This document shows positions 6,298-14,677 of a stretch of 17,946 nucleotides of DNA, in pieces. The position numbers and the translations under genes were made by a program. The DNA is taken from NCBI GenBank assembly GCA_964622255.1, contig CAZUPK010000030.1, forward strand, positions 1-17,946, given 5' to 3'. The notes beneath the pieces were generated by a model, which ran no database searches, was not told the DNA's origin, and saw nothing but the letters and a program-made list of their open reading frames with translations. Position 1 is the first letter of the stretch. Each line of letters starts with the position of its first letter. This DNA comes from SZUA-1377 sp964622255 (GTDB taxonomy: Bacteria; Campylobacterota; Campylobacteria; Campylobacterales; QNZT01).

Positions 6298-7611
6298 ATG
6301 GAAATCACTACAAAAAAAATAGATACGGCAAATGCTCAAATAGAAGCAAGGATGGATGCTAAAATCATAGAGCAAAAAGTGGATAAGTTGGCAAAAGATA
6401 TTGCAAAAAATATGGATATGCCAGGTTTTAGAAAGGGCAAAGTTCCAGTAAGTATTGTTAAAAAAAGATATAGTAATAAATTGGCAGAAGATGCTAAAAA
6501 CGAAGTTGTTAGAGAGGTTTATGAAAAGAGTTTAAAAGAGTTGGACATACCTACTGATAAACTTATAGGTGGGTTTATAGTTGAAAAGTTTGAAGAAAGG
6601 GATGGGGTGATAGAAGTAACAGTTGGTGTTACAACAAAGCCGCAGATGAATTTAGAGGGATATAAAGAGCTTATACCTGATATAAAAACTCCAGAAGTTA
6701 CTGAAAAAGAGGTGCAAGAAAAAATTAATAGTATGTTAAAACAGGTAACACCTCTAACAAAAGTAGAAGATAGAGATAAGTTACAAAATGGTGATTTTGC
6801 TTTGATAGATTTTGAAGGTTTTATTGACGGAAAAGCTTTTGAGGGTGGAAAAGCAGAAGGTTATCTTTTAGAGATAGGAAGTGGAAGTTTTATAGCTGGA
6901 TTTGAAGATGGTATGATAGGTATGAAAGTTGGAGAGACTGGAGATGTAAAAGTTAAATTTCCTGAAAATTATGGTTCAAAAGATTTGGCAGGAAAAGAAG
7001 CTGTTTTTGAAGTAACACTGCACGAGATTCAAGAAAAAAAGATTTCTGACGATATAGATGAAAAGACTCTAAAACAGTTGCTACCATATGAAGAAAAGCC
7101 AACTGATGAGCTTTTAAAAGAGAAAGTTAAAGAGGGTTTGTTGGCTGAAAAACTAGTTTCCCTTTATGATAATGAGATAAAGCCCAAATATGTAGAGGCA
7201 TTAGTTGAAAAGTATAATGTAGATCTTCCAAAATCTATCGTTGAGCAAGAGATGGATATTACACTAAGAAAAGTTTTAGGCCAAATGAAAGAGGAAGAGA
7301 TAAAAGCTTATGCTAAAGACAAGGAAGCATATAATAAAAAAAGAGAAGAGTTTAGAAAAGAGGCTAGTGATAGTGTAAAAATAACTTTCTTAGTAGATGA
7401 GTTGGCGAAGCTTGAGGGTATTGAGGTGAGTGATCAAGAGGTTATACAAACTCTATATTTTGAAGCTTTGCAAATGGGACAAAATCCTCAAGAGATGCTA
7501 AAACAGTATGAAGAGCAAGGGCTTTTGCCCGCTGTGAAAATGGCTATCGTAGAGGATAGACTGTTTAAAAAACTATTTGATGAAAAAAGAGAATCAAGTA
7601 AAACCGAATAA
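6298..7611 (+). CDS. tig: Trigger factor (ribosome-associated chaperone, FKBP-type isomerase)
   Basis: Binds the ribosomal tunnel exit and holds nascent chains. The product (437 residues from this start) has the three trigger-factor parts: an N-terminal ribosome-binding domain with GFRKGKVP at 43-50, an FKBP isomerase domain at about 150-240 (GDFALIDFEGF to VFEVTLHEI), and a helical C-terminal arm domain. There are two consecutive ATG codons, 6295 and 6298. AAAAGGA ends at 6292, giving two bases to the first and five to the second, so 6298 is preferred. It leads into clpP after 22 bases, the classic tig-clpP pairing of folding with proteolysis. Confidence 0.96.
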   Translation: MEITTKKIDTANAQIEARMDAKIIEQKVDKLAKDIAKNMDMPGFRKGKVPVSIVKKRYSNKLAEDAKNEVVREVYEKSLKELDIPTDKLIGGFIVEKFEERDGVIEVTVGVTTKPQMNLEGYKELIPDIKTPEVTEKEVQEKINSMLKQVTPLTKVEDRDKLQNGDFALIDFEGFIDGKAFEGGKAEGYLLEIGSGSFIAGFEDGMIGMKVGETGDVKVKFPENYGSKDLAGKEAVFEVTLHEIQEKKISDDIDEKTLKQLLPYEEKPTDELLKEKVKEGLLAEKLVSLYDNEIKPKYVEALVEKYNVDLPKSIVEQEMDITLRKVLGQMKEEEIKAYAKDKEAYNKKREEFRKEASDSVKITFLVDELAKLEGIEVSDQEVIQTLYFEALQMGQNPQEMLKQYEEQGLLPAVKMAIVEDRLFKKLFDEKRESSKTE

Positions 7612-7633
7612 ACTTTAATAAAGGAAGACAAAA

Positions 7634-8218
7634 GTGAGTTATGTTCCAATAGTGGTAGAAAAAACTGGTCGAGGAGAGAGGAGTTATGATATATATTCAA
7701 GACTTCTAAAAGACAGGATTATTATGTTAAGTGGTGAAGTAAATGATGCAGTTTCTGCAAGTATAGTTGCTCAACTTTTATTTTTAGAAGCAGAAGATCC
7801 TGATAAAGATATATTTTTATATATAAACTCTCCGGGTGGAGTGATAACAAGCGGTATGAGTATATTTGATACTATGAACTATATAAAGCCTGATGTTTGC
7901 ACGATTTGTATTGGACAAGCTGCATCTATGGGGGCATTTTTATTAAGTTCGGGAGCAAAGGGAAAAAGATATGCTCTGCCACATGCTAGAATTATGATAC
8001 ATCAACCTTTAGGTGGTGCTCAAGGACAAGCTACTGATATTCAGATACAAGCAAAAGAGATTCAAAGAATGAAAGATGAACTAAATGGTATTCTTGCAGA
8101 GCAAACAGGACAGCCAATAGAAAAAATACAAGCTGATACGGAAAGAGATTTTTTTCTTGGTGCCAAAGAGGCAAGAGAGTATGGACTTGTAGATAAAGTT
8201 TTAACTAGAAGTTTGTAG
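7634..8218 (+). CDS. clpP: ATP-dependent Clp protease proteolytic subunit
   Basis: A tetradecameric serine protease that degrades substrates unfolded by ClpA or ClpX. The product is 194 residues, the usual length. The catalytic triad is S98 (GQAASMGAF), H123 (MIHQPLGG) and D172 (ERDFFLGA). The start is GTG at 7634 with AAGGAAG seven bases upstream; the following MSYVPIVVEKTGRGERSYD matches the family N-terminus, so the non-ATG start is well supported. The clpX/clpA partners are not in the window. The next gene starts six bases after its stop. Confidence 0.97.
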   Translation: MSYVPIVVEKTGRGERSYDIYSRLLKDRIIMLSGEVNDAVSASIVAQLLFLEAEDPDKDIFLYINSPGGVITSGMSIFDTMNYIKPDVCTICIGQAASMGAFLLSSGAKGKRYALPHARIMIHQPLGGAQGQATDIQIQAKEIQRMKDELNGILAEQTGQPIEKIQADTERDFFLGAKEAREYGLVDKVLTRSL

Positions 8219-8224
8219 TAAGTT

Positions 8225-9241
8225 ATGCAGTTTAAAGTAGATAAAACAGGAAAGGTTGTGGCAAATAGTATGGAAAGTGTTGGAGGAGTTACTATATCTC
8301 AAAAGGAGTTAGATTTAAGAGAAAAAAAGAAAAAACTTCAACAAATAAATCTTTTTGCCAAACAGATAGTAGATCGAATGATAAAGGATATCATTCCACC
8401 TACCCCTGCTAATTATTTGATTTTTTTTGAAAAATTTTTAGAAGAAAAATCTCCAGCTCAAAAAGAAGCTATCGAGAAGATTCTTGAACTTGAAAGGCAA
8501 AGTGATACTTATAAAGACTATATGGCTAGAATGGATAGCTATTTAAAAGAAAATTTTGATAATACTAAGAAGATTTTAGATGATATAAATGGACTCTACT
8601 CTCAAATAAATAAGATAAAGAACTTTGTTAAACTAAAGGGTTTGGAATTGATAAAAAATCCTACTAAAACAAATATTTTGTTATTTGAAAATAAGATAAC
8701 ATCTATTTTAAACTCTGTCGAAAAGTATCAGAAGAAGGTAAAAGAGGATTATAAAGTTATAACAAATCTTATGAAAAATTTTGATAAAGAGACTATATTT
8801 GATAAAAAATATGAAGTTTATAATAAAAAATATTTTATGGATATTTTAAAATCCGAGTTGGGAAATATGAAAAATTTTTCATATAAAAGTTCTTTGGTAG
8901 CTTTTAAAGTAAAAAAAGATATTTTAAAAGATGTAAAACTTCAATCAGATAGGGATATCATAGTTAAGACAGTATCAAATATAATACTTAAAAGATCAAG
9001 AAGAAGTGATATATTGGCTTACTATGATGATGGTATATTTTTGTTGATTTTTAAACATACTGATTTTGAACAGGCTAAAAAGGCGGTTGAAAGTATAAAA
9101 AACTTTGTTTCTTTTTCAAACTTTATCATAGAAGGGAAACAGATACAGGCAAAAATAGATACAAATATAGTTGAGTTAGATCCAAGATTGAGTATCGATG
9201 AAATCATAGGCAGTGCTATAGAAGGATTTTTAAATGATTAG
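8225..9241 (+). CDS. Degenerate GGDEF-domain protein
   Basis: A 338-residue cytosolic protein with no membrane segment. Residues 1-190 are mostly charged helix, probably coiled-coil, including a PPTPANYLIFFEKFL stretch (58-72) seen before GGDEF domains in related proteins. Residues about 190-338 look like a GGDEF fold, beginning at FDKKYEVYNKKYF. The catalytic signature is lost: where R-Y-G-G-D-E-F is expected it reads YYDDGIF (266-272), so both glycines and the catalytic Glu are gone. It is unlikely to make cyclic-di-GMP; a binding or scaffold role is possible. Its stop overlaps the def start by eight bases, so it is coupled to the clpP-def unit. Domain call by fold pattern; function unknown. 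Confidence 0.72.
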   Translation: MQFKVDKTGKVVANSMESVGGVTISQKELDLREKKKKLQQINLFAKQIVDRMIKDIIPPTPANYLIFFEKFLEEKSPAQKEAIEKILELERQSDTYKDYMARMDSYLKENFDNTKKILDDINGLYSQINKIKNFVKLKGLELIKNPTKTNILLFENKITSILNSVEKYQKKVKEDYKVITNLMKNFDKETIFDKKYEVYNKKYFMDILKSELGNMKNFSYKSSLVAFKVKKDILKDVKLQSDRDIIVKTVSNIILKRSRRSDILAYYDDGIFLLIFKHTDFEQAKKAVESIKNFVSFSNFIIEGKQIQAKIDTNIVELDPRLSIDEIIGSAIEGFLND

Positions 9242-9761
9242 AGAAATTGTTGTGTATCCTGATAAAAGGCTTAAAGAGTTTTCAAAAGAGATAACGGAGT
9301 TTGATAGCAAACTTCATACCCTACTTGATGATATGTATGAAACTATGATGGCAAAAAATGGTATAGGACTTGCGGCTATACAAGTTGGTGTGCCACTTCA
9401 AGCTCTTATCATAAACCTTGTTAGAGAAGAGGATAATAAACAACATAAAGAGGATCTTTTAGAGGTTATAAACCCTAAGATTTTAGAAGCCAATGGAGAG
9501 ATAGTTTATCAAGAGGGATGTTTAAGTATTCCAGGATACTATGATGATGTAAAAAGAGCAAAATATATAAAGGTAAGCTTTTTTGATAGAGAAAGAAATG
9601 AACATATAAAAGAGTATGAAGGGCTTATGGCTGTAGCTTTTCAACATGAGATGGATCATCTAAGAGGGCATCTGTTTATCGAAAAACTTTCATATCTAAA
9701 AAGAAAAAAGTTTGAAAAAGAGTGGAAGAAAAAAATAAAAAATAAAAATACAAAAAAATAA
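9234..9761 (+). CDS. def: Peptide deformylase
   Basis: A metalloenzyme that removes the N-formyl group from new proteins. The 175-residue product has the three signature blocks: GIGLAAIQ at 43-50, EGCLS at 94-98 with metal ligand Cys96, and HEMDH at 138-142 with the two metal-binding histidines and catalytic Glu139. The C-terminus is a lysine-rich tail (KKKIKNKNTKK) typical of some longer type 1B-like versions. The ATG lies inside the end of the GGDEF gene (ATGATTAG). Its presence with tig and clpP groups co-translational processing genes. Confidence 0.97.
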   Translation: MIREIVVYPDKRLKEFSKEITEFDSKLHTLLDDMYETMMAKNGIGLAAIQVGVPLQALIINLVREEDNKQHKEDLLEVINPKILEANGEIVYQEGCLSIPGYYDDVKRAKYIKVSFFDRERNEHIKEYEGLMAVAFQHEMDHLRGHLFIEKLSYLKRKKFEKEWKKKIKNKNTKK

Positions 9762-9839
9762 GCAATATTTTCTAGGTGATAGGCAATGCATAAGTCTGGC
9801 TTTACTAGGGCAATGTCTTGGTAAAAAGGAGATAATCAA

Positions 9840-11336
9840 ATGAAAAAGTTACTGTGTGCAACTTTGGACGATATAGATGCTAAAGAGGTTGATGTAGAGG
9901 TTAGTTTTGTTCGTTCACTTCCCTCTTTTAGCATAGTCGGACTTGCTCAAACATCTATCCAAGAGAGTAAAGAAAGAGTAAAATCAGCTTTGAGTTCTAT
10001 AAACTTTAAGTTCCCACCTCAAAAACTTATAGTAAATCTAGCACCTTCGGATCTAAAAAAAGAGGGAAGTTTTTTTGATCTTCCTATTGCACTTTTGATA
10101 GCTCTATACAAAGAAGAGGTTGAGCTTAAAAATTTGGTAGTTTTTGGGGAACTTGGACTTGATGGAAGGTTAAAAGATACAAATTCAATTTTTCCTATCG
10201 TTCTTTCTTTAGCGTCAAAATATAAAGGTAAAACGATACTTATTCCAGAAGACTCTTTTGAGAAAATCTCAAAAATCCCAAATCTAAACATCTTAACAGC
10301 CTCTACTTTAGAAGAGGCGATAGAGGTTATAAGAGAGAAAAAGGAGCCTATAAAAAGTAATTCATCACTAAAATATAACTCTATTAAATTAGGTGCTAGA
10401 GACTATTACTATTGTGATGAGTTTCAAGAAGATTTTAAAGATATAAAAGGACAGCTAAGAGCCATAAGAGCTTCCCTTATAGCAAGTGCAGGTTTTCATA
10501 ATATACTTTTTGAAGGAAGCCCGGGGTGCGGAAAGAGTATGTGTGCAAAAAGAATACCTTTTATCTTACCTCCTATGAGTTTAGAAGAGATTTTACAAAA
10601 AGCAAAGATGGATGCTCTAACAAATAAAGAGGTTGATTTTACTCCAATAAGAGCTTTTCGTTCTCCTCATCACACTGCAAGCAGAGCAAGTATATTTGGT
10701 GGGGCAAATAAAAGTATAGGAGAGATAGCTTTAGCAAACAATGGTGCATTTTTTGCAGATGAGTTACCATACTTTAGTAAATCGGTTTTAGAAAGCCTAA
10801 GAGAGCCTTTACAAGATCATAAAATCCTTGTCTCAAGAGTAAAAAATAAGATAGAATATAAAACAAAGTTTGTTTTTATATCTGCTTTAAACCCTTGTCC
10901 GTGCGGAAATCTTTTTAGTAAAACAAAAGAGTGTAAATGCAGTGAAATAGAGTTAAAAAGATATAAGAGCAAACTATCAGCTCCTATTTTGGATAGGATA
11001 GAGTTATATGTTCAGATGGAAGAGATAGATTTAAAAGATAAACCGGTTACAACTTCCAAAAAGATGTTTAAAGAGGTTTTAAAAGCTTTTAAAAAACAAA
11101 AGCAAAGAGGACAAAGTGAGTTTAACGGAAAATTAAGCGATGGAGATATATTAAAGTATTGTAAACTTGATAGTGATTTAGAAAATATGTTAAATAATGC
11201 TACAATAAACTTTGAACTTAGCCAAAGAGCTATAAACAATATCAAAAAAGTTACAAGAACGATAGCAGACTTAGATGGAAGTGACAAGATAAAAAAAGAG
11301 CATCTCTTAGAAGCTCTATCATATAGGATGAAGTGA
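9840..11336 (+). CDS. comM: ComM/YifB-type Mg-chelatase-like AAA+ ATPase
   Basis: ComM is a hexameric helicase that extends branch migration during integration of incoming DNA in natural transformation. The 498-residue product has an N-terminal Lon-like domain (about 1-165), then the Mg-chelatase AAA+ module with Walker A GSPGCGKS at 226-233, SPHHTAS at 275-281, and Walker B at FFADELPYF (304-312). The cysteine group NPCPCG...CKC (C353, C355, C365, C367) could bind zinc. The Walker B Asp307-Glu308 are intact. AAAAAGGAG sits nine bases before the ATG, a strong site. A 78-base gap separates it from def. Presence hints at transformability but does not prove it. Confidence 0.93.
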   Translation: MKKLLCATLDDIDAKEVDVEVSFVRSLPSFSIVGLAQTSIQESKERVKSALSSINFKFPPQKLIVNLAPSDLKKEGSFFDLPIALLIALYKEEVELKNLVVFGELGLDGRLKDTNSIFPIVLSLASKYKGKTILIPEDSFEKISKIPNLNILTASTLEEAIEVIREKKEPIKSNSSLKYNSIKLGARDYYYCDEFQEDFKDIKGQLRAIRASLIASAGFHNILFEGSPGCGKSMCAKRIPFILPPMSLEEILQKAKMDALTNKEVDFTPIRAFRSPHHTASRASIFGGANKSIGEIALANNGAFFADELPYFSKSVLESLREPLQDHKILVSRVKNKIEYKTKFVFISALNPCPCGNLFSKTKECKCSEIELKRYKSKLSAPILDRIELYVQMEEIDLKDKPVTTSKKMFKEVLKAFKKQKQRGQSEFNGKLSDGDILKYCKLDSDLENMLNNATINFELSQRAINNIKKVTRTIADLDGSDKIKKEHLLEALSYRMK

Positions 11337-12721
11337 TGCAAAAAGTATTTAAAGAGGTAGGAACATTAGATAAAAAGTGTTATGATGAGTTTGGATTGAG
11401 TGAAGATATTTTGATGGAACATGCAGCTTTTGGACTTTATGAAGCTGTGCCTAAAAAAGTAAAAAGTGTTTTGATAGTTGCAGGAGTTGGAAACAATGGT
11501 GGAGACGGCATAGCTTTATCAAGACTTTTAAAAGGTGAAAAAGAGGTTTTTTTATATCTTCCTATGGGAGTAAAATCTCCTATGGCAAAACTACAACTAG
11601 AAAGAGCAAAAAAGGTTGGAGTTAAAATAGTTGATAAGATAAAAGAGGCTGATGTTGTGGTTGATGCTATATTTGGTAGTGGGTTAAAAAGAGATTTAAA
11701 CAAAGAGATAAAAGAACTTATAAAGACTCTAAATAATATGAACTCATATAAAATAGCCTGTGATATTCCAACAGGTATAGATGAAAACGGCTTAGTTAGG
11801 GAGATAGCTTTTAAAGCAGATATTACTGTAACAATGGGAGCTTTAAAAGAGAGCCTTTTCTTAGATGAGGCAAAAGATTATGTAGGGAAGATAAAGGTTA
11901 TAAACTTGGGAGTTTCAAGAGAACTTTATGAAAACGAAAGTGATACTTTTGTTTTAGAAAAGAAAGATTTGAAACTTCCACTTAGAGATAAAAAAGATAC
12001 TAATAAAGGTAATTTTGGACACTTAGGAGTTGTTGCAGGTAAAAAGATAGGAGCATCTGTTTTGTGTGCCAAGAGTGCATTTGCTTTTGGAAGCGGACTA
12101 GTAACTATAATAAAAAATCAAAACTATCAAATTCCTCATCATATTATGAGTAGTTGCCAAATACCTGAAAAAACAAGTGCTATAGCTATTGGTATGGGAC
12201 TTGGAAATATTTATGATGATGAGTATCTAAAAAAGTTTTTATATCACGATAAACCACTTTTAATAGATGCTGATTTGTTTTATAACCCTATCATAAAAGG
12301 TGTTTTGGATGAAAAAGAGAATATCATCTTAACCCCTCATCCAAAAGAGTTTTCTTCACTTTTAAAACTTTGCGGTGTGGCTGATGTTGGTGTGGATGAG
12401 ATACAAAAGAGAAGATTTTTCTATGTAAGAGAGTTTAGTAAGCACTATCCAAAAGCTGTTTTAGTTTTAAAAGGGGCAAATGTCCTTATTTCAACTGAAA
12501 ATAAATTATATATAAATCCTTTAGGAACAAATGTTTTAAGTAAAGGTGGAAGTGGAGATGTTTTAGCTGGACTTATAGCGTCACTTTTAGTTCAAGGTTA
12601 TTCTTCCTTAGAGGCAAGTATAAACGGCTCTTTAGCTCACACTTTGAGTGCTAAAAGTTTTGAGAAAAACTCTTATGCTTTAACTCCTAAAGATTTGATA
12701 GAGGGGGTAAAAACTCTTTGA
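11336..12721 (+). CDS. nnr: Bifunctional NAD(P)HX epimerase/dehydratase
   Basis: Repairs hydrated NADH and NADPH. The N-terminal YjeF_N epimerase half (about 1-215) has GVGNNGGDG (50-58) and DAIFGSGL (110-117). The C-terminal ribokinase-like ADP/ATP-dependent dehydratase half has GNFGHLGVVAG (225-235), HPKEFS (335-340) and the catalytic GGSGD (404-408). At 461 residues it is shorter than E. coli YjeF/Nnr (515). A GTG at 11333 is also in frame, but ATG 11336 is preferred: it shares one base with the comM TGA (TGATG) and fits coupled translation. The last bases overlap the purN start. Confidence 0.94.
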   Translation: MQKVFKEVGTLDKKCYDEFGLSEDILMEHAAFGLYEAVPKKVKSVLIVAGVGNNGGDGIALSRLLKGEKEVFLYLPMGVKSPMAKLQLERAKKVGVKIVDKIKEADVVVDAIFGSGLKRDLNKEIKELIKTLNNMNSYKIACDIPTGIDENGLVREIAFKADITVTMGALKESLFLDEAKDYVGKIKVINLGVSRELYENESDTFVLEKKDLKLPLRDKKDTNKGNFGHLGVVAGKKIGASVLCAKSAFAFGSGLVTIIKNQNYQIPHHIMSSCQIPEKTSAIAIGMGLGNIYDDEYLKKFLYHDKPLLIDADLFYNPIIKGVLDEKENIILTPHPKEFSSLLKLCGVADVGVDEIQKRRFFYVREFSKHYPKAVLVLKGANVLISTENKLYINPLGTNVLSKGGSGDVLAGLIASLLVQGYSSLEASINGSLAHTLSAKSFEKNSYALTPKDLIEGVKTL

Positions 12722-13269
12722 AAAAGATAGCTATTATGATAAGTGGTGAAGGGACAAATGCCGAAAATATTATAAAAAAACTGCATAAAAAAAAGTTAAA
12801 AGTTACAAAAGTTATCTCTAATAAAAAAGATGTAAACGGACTTAGAAGAGTTGAAAACCTAGGTGTTAAAGCTGTCGTGATAGAGAGTAAGAACTTTAAG
12901 AGAAGGGAAGAGTTTGATAAAAGTGTAGTAAAAGAGTTGCAAAAAGATAAACTTGATTTGGTAGTTTTGGCAGGATTTATGAGAATATTGACTCCGATTT
13001 TTACAGATGTTATTAAAGCTGTAAATATTCATCCATCATTACTGCCACTTTTTAAAGGTGTAAAAGCGATAGAAAGAAGTTTTAAGAGTGATATGAAAGT
13101 TGCTGGAGTTAGTGTTCACGAGGTTACAAGTGAGCTTGATGGAGGAAAAATCATAGCTCAAGAGTGTTTTAACAAAGAAAATCTATCCTTCACTGAGTTT
13201 GAAAAAAGGATACATGAGATAGAATACGAACTATATCCAAGAGCGATATGTGATTATTTAAAGATATAA
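12718..13269 (+). CDS. purN: Phosphoribosylglycinamide formyltransferase
   Basis: Transfers a formyl group from 10-formyltetrahydrofolate to GAR in purine synthesis. The 183-residue product has the N-terminal phosphate-binding loop SGEGTN (9-14), LAGFMRI, the catalytic block NIHPSLLP, and SVHEVTSELDGG with the catalytic Asp. It is shorter than E. coli PurN (212) at the C-terminus, as in related short versions. The start is TTG at 12718, overlapping the nnr TGA (TTGA), with GAGGGGG about ten bases upstream. MKKIAIMISGEG follows directly and matches the family N-terminus, and no ATG is in a better place. Confidence 0.94.
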   Translation: MKKIAIMISGEGTNAENIIKKLHKKKLKVTKVISNKKDVNGLRRVENLGVKAVVIESKNFKRREEFDKSVVKELQKDKLDLVVLAGFMRILTPIFTDVIKAVNIHPSLLPLFKGVKAIERSFKSDMKVAGVSVHEVTSELDGGKIIAQECFNKENLSFTEFEKRIHEIEYELYPRAICDYLKI

Positions 13270-13285
13270 GGAAGGGGGGAGTGTT

Positions 13286-14071
13286 ATGAGTGATATACTA
13301 AAAATAGGGAAATATAAGTTTACGAGCAGACTTATAGTAGGAAGTGGAAAATATCTGGATTTTAAAACAACTAAAGAAGCGACACTTGCTAGTGGTGCAC
13401 AGATGATAACAGTTGCAGTGAGAAGGGTAAATATCACAAACCCTGACGAAGAAAATCTTATGGATTATTTTAAAGATACCAATGTTCAGATTTTACCAAA
13501 CAGTGCAGGGTGTATAACTGCCAAAGAGGCTATAACACTTTTTAGAATGGTAAGAGAGGCAACTGGTATAGATATTATAAAGATGGAAGTCATAGGAGAT
13601 ACTGCAAAAACTCTATATCCAGATGTCATAGCTACTTTAGAAGCAACTGAAGTTTTAGCTAAAGAGGGATTTACTGTAATGGCATATACAAATGATGATC
13701 CTATTATGGCAAAAAAACTTGAGGATGCAGGAGCAGCTGCGGTTATGCCACTTGCTGCACCGATAGGAAGCGGTTTGGGTATTCAAAATAGATATAATGT
13801 TCTTTTTATAAAAGAGGCACTTAGAGTTCCTGTCATAGTTGATGCAGGTATTGGTTGTGCAAGTGATGCAAGTATAGCTATGGAAATAGGAGCTGATGGA
13901 GTCTTAACAAATACTGCAATAGCTCAAGCAAAAGATCCTATAAAGATGGCAGAAGCTATGAAGTTAGCAGTAAGAGCCGGAAGGATGAGTTTTGAAGCTG
14001 GAAGAATTCCTAAAAAGCCATTTGCTTCAGCAAGTAGTCCAAGTGAAGGCTTGATAGAGTTTGATAACTAA
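13286..14071 (+). CDS. thiG: Thiazole synthase
   Basis: Forms the thiazole phosphate of thiamine from 1-deoxy-D-xylulose 5-phosphate, dehydroglycine (or iminoacetate) and the ThiS thiocarboxylate. The 261-residue TIM-barrel product carries the Schiff-base lysine K99 in IKMEVIGD and the phosphate-binding GSGLGIQN (161-168) and DAGIGCASDA (186-195). It is full length. GGAAGGGGGGA precedes the ATG. No thiS, thiH or thiF is adjacent, so its partners must lie elsewhere. It is the last protein gene of the plus-strand run. Confidence 0.97.
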   Translation: MSDILKIGKYKFTSRLIVGSGKYLDFKTTKEATLASGAQMITVAVRRVNITNPDEENLMDYFKDTNVQILPNSAGCITAKEAITLFRMVREATGIDIIKMEVIGDTAKTLYPDVIATLEATEVLAKEGFTVMAYTNDDPIMAKKLEDAGAAAVMPLAAPIGSGLGIQNRYNVLFIKEALRVPVIVDAGIGCASDASIAMEIGADGVLTNTAIAQAKDPIKMAEAMKLAVRAGRMSFEAGRIPKKPFASASSPSEGLIEFDN

Positions 14072-14089
14072 AAAAATTTGTAATTTTTT
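14071..14089 (+). terminator. AT-only hairpin after thiG
   Basis: AAAAAATT (14071-14078) and AATTTTTT (14082-14089) form a perfect 8-base stem with a 3-base loop and a T-run in the 3' arm, starting at the thiG stop. The stem has no G-C pairs, so termination would be weak. The same A/T tract could serve as an upstream element of the tRNA promoter at 14101. Confidence 0.4.
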
Positions 14090-14100
14090 CTAAAAAACTC

Positions 14101-14129
14101 TTGACTTTTAAAAAGTTTTAGGGTATTAT
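14101..14129 (+). promoter_or_regulatory. Sigma70-type promoter of the tRNA cluster
   Basis: TTGACT (14101-14106) and TATTAT (14124-14129) with exactly 17 bases between. Near-consensus -35 boxes are uncommon in this phylum, so this is a strong stable-RNA promoter. Predicted start is near 14136, about 34 bases before tRNA-Pro. Confidence 0.7.
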
Positions 14130-14131
14130 CA

Positions 14132-14169
14132 CAACCTCTAAGGGTGATGAGCCTTTTTGAGGTTGTTTT
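14132..14169 (+). promoter_or_regulatory. Leader hairpin ahead of tRNA-Pro
   Basis: CAACCTC (14132-14138) pairs perfectly with GAGGTTG (14159-14165), with an inner AAGG (14040 line: 14140-14143)/CCTT (14152-14155) stem, followed by TTTTC. It resembles an intrinsic terminator or attenuator between promoter and first tRNA. If transcription starts near 14136, part of the first arm would be absent, so it may instead only help processing or be inactive. Confidence 0.35.
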
Positions 14170-14247
14170 CGGAGTGTAGCGCAGTCTGGTTAGCGCACCT
14201 GGTTTGGGACCAGGGGGTCGAAGGTTCGAATCCTTTCACTCCGACCA
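14170..14247 (+). tRNA. tRNA-Pro (UGG)
   Basis: A cloverleaf with acceptor stem CGGAGTG/CACTCCG, anticodon loop TTTGGGA (anticodon TGG), T-loop TTCGAAT and an encoded CCA at 14245-14247. First of five tandem tRNA genes. Confidence 0.96.
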
Positions 14248-14284
14248 TTTTGTTTTTGAAAAGTGAAGTTTTGATAAGACTCGT

Positions 14285-14362
14285 GGTGGGTGTAGCTCAG
14301 TTGGTTAGAGCACCAGTTTGTGGCACTGGGGGTCGCGGGTTCGACTCCCGTCGCCCACCCCA
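14285..14362 (+). tRNA. tRNA-His (GUG)
   Basis: Acceptor GTGGGTG/CGCCCAC plus the extra 5' G (14285) facing C73, the identity element of tRNA-His. Anticodon loop TTGTGGC (anticodon GTG), T-loop TTCGACT, encoded CCA at 14360-14362. Confidence 0.96.
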
Positions 14363-14376
14363 TTTTCAGAGCCGAT

Positions 14377-14453
14377 GCGCTCGTAGCTCAATTGGATAGA
14401 GCAACAGACTTCGGATCTGTGGGTTGTAGGTTCGACTCCTATCGAGCGTGCCA
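14377..14453 (+). tRNA. tRNA-Arg (UCG)
   Basis: Acceptor GCGCTCG/CGAGCGT with a G1-U72 wobble, anticodon stem ACAGA/TCTGT with loop CTTCGGA (anticodon TCG), T-loop TTCGACT, discriminator G and encoded CCA at 14451-14453. Confidence 0.95.
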
Positions 14454-14467
14454 TTTTTATTTTTTAT

Positions 14468-14552
14468 GCGGATGTGGTGAAATTGGTATACACGCCAGAC
14501 TTAGGATCTGGTGCCGCAAGGTGTGGAGGTTCGACTCCTCTCATCCGCACCA
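14468..14552 (+). tRNA. tRNA-Leu (UAG)
   Basis: An 85-base tRNA with the long variable arm of class II. Acceptor GCGGATG/CATCCGC, anticodon stem CCAGA/TCTGG with loop CTTAGGA (anticodon TAG), T-loop TTCGACT, encoded CCA at 14550-14552. Confidence 0.96.
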
Positions 14553-14574
14553 CTTGTCTTTTTGTTATGTCTGT

Positions 14575-14651
14575 GCGCTCGTAGCTCAGCTGGATAGAGC
14601 AACGGCCTTCTAAGCCGTAGGTCTCAGGTTCGAATCCTGACGGGCGTACCA
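14575..14651 (+). tRNA. tRNA-Arg (UCU)
   Basis: Acceptor GCGCTCG/CGGGCGT, again with G1-U72, anticodon stem ACGGC/GCCGT with loop CTTCTAA (anticodon TCT), T-loop TTCGAAT, discriminator A, encoded CCA at 14649-14651. Last tRNA of the cluster; a run of T follows. Confidence 0.96.
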
Positions 14652-14677
14652 CTTTTTTTGTTATGATTTTTTGTCAT

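Noticed and set aside
9762..9839. Two imperfect GGCAATG-containing copies before comM as a regulatory repeat
   Set aside because: The similarity is short and gapped and no stable fold is evident; only the ribosome-binding site is supported.
14575..14651. tRNA-Arg 3' end as an integration site with the following region as an integrated element
   Set aside because: No duplicate of the tRNA 3' end is found downstream and no integrase gene is present.
14157..14652. Open frames on both strands across the tRNA cluster
   Set aside because: They lie wholly over tRNA genes and encode the typical translated-tRNA sequences, such as VAQLDRA and RPSGFEPET; they are not genes.
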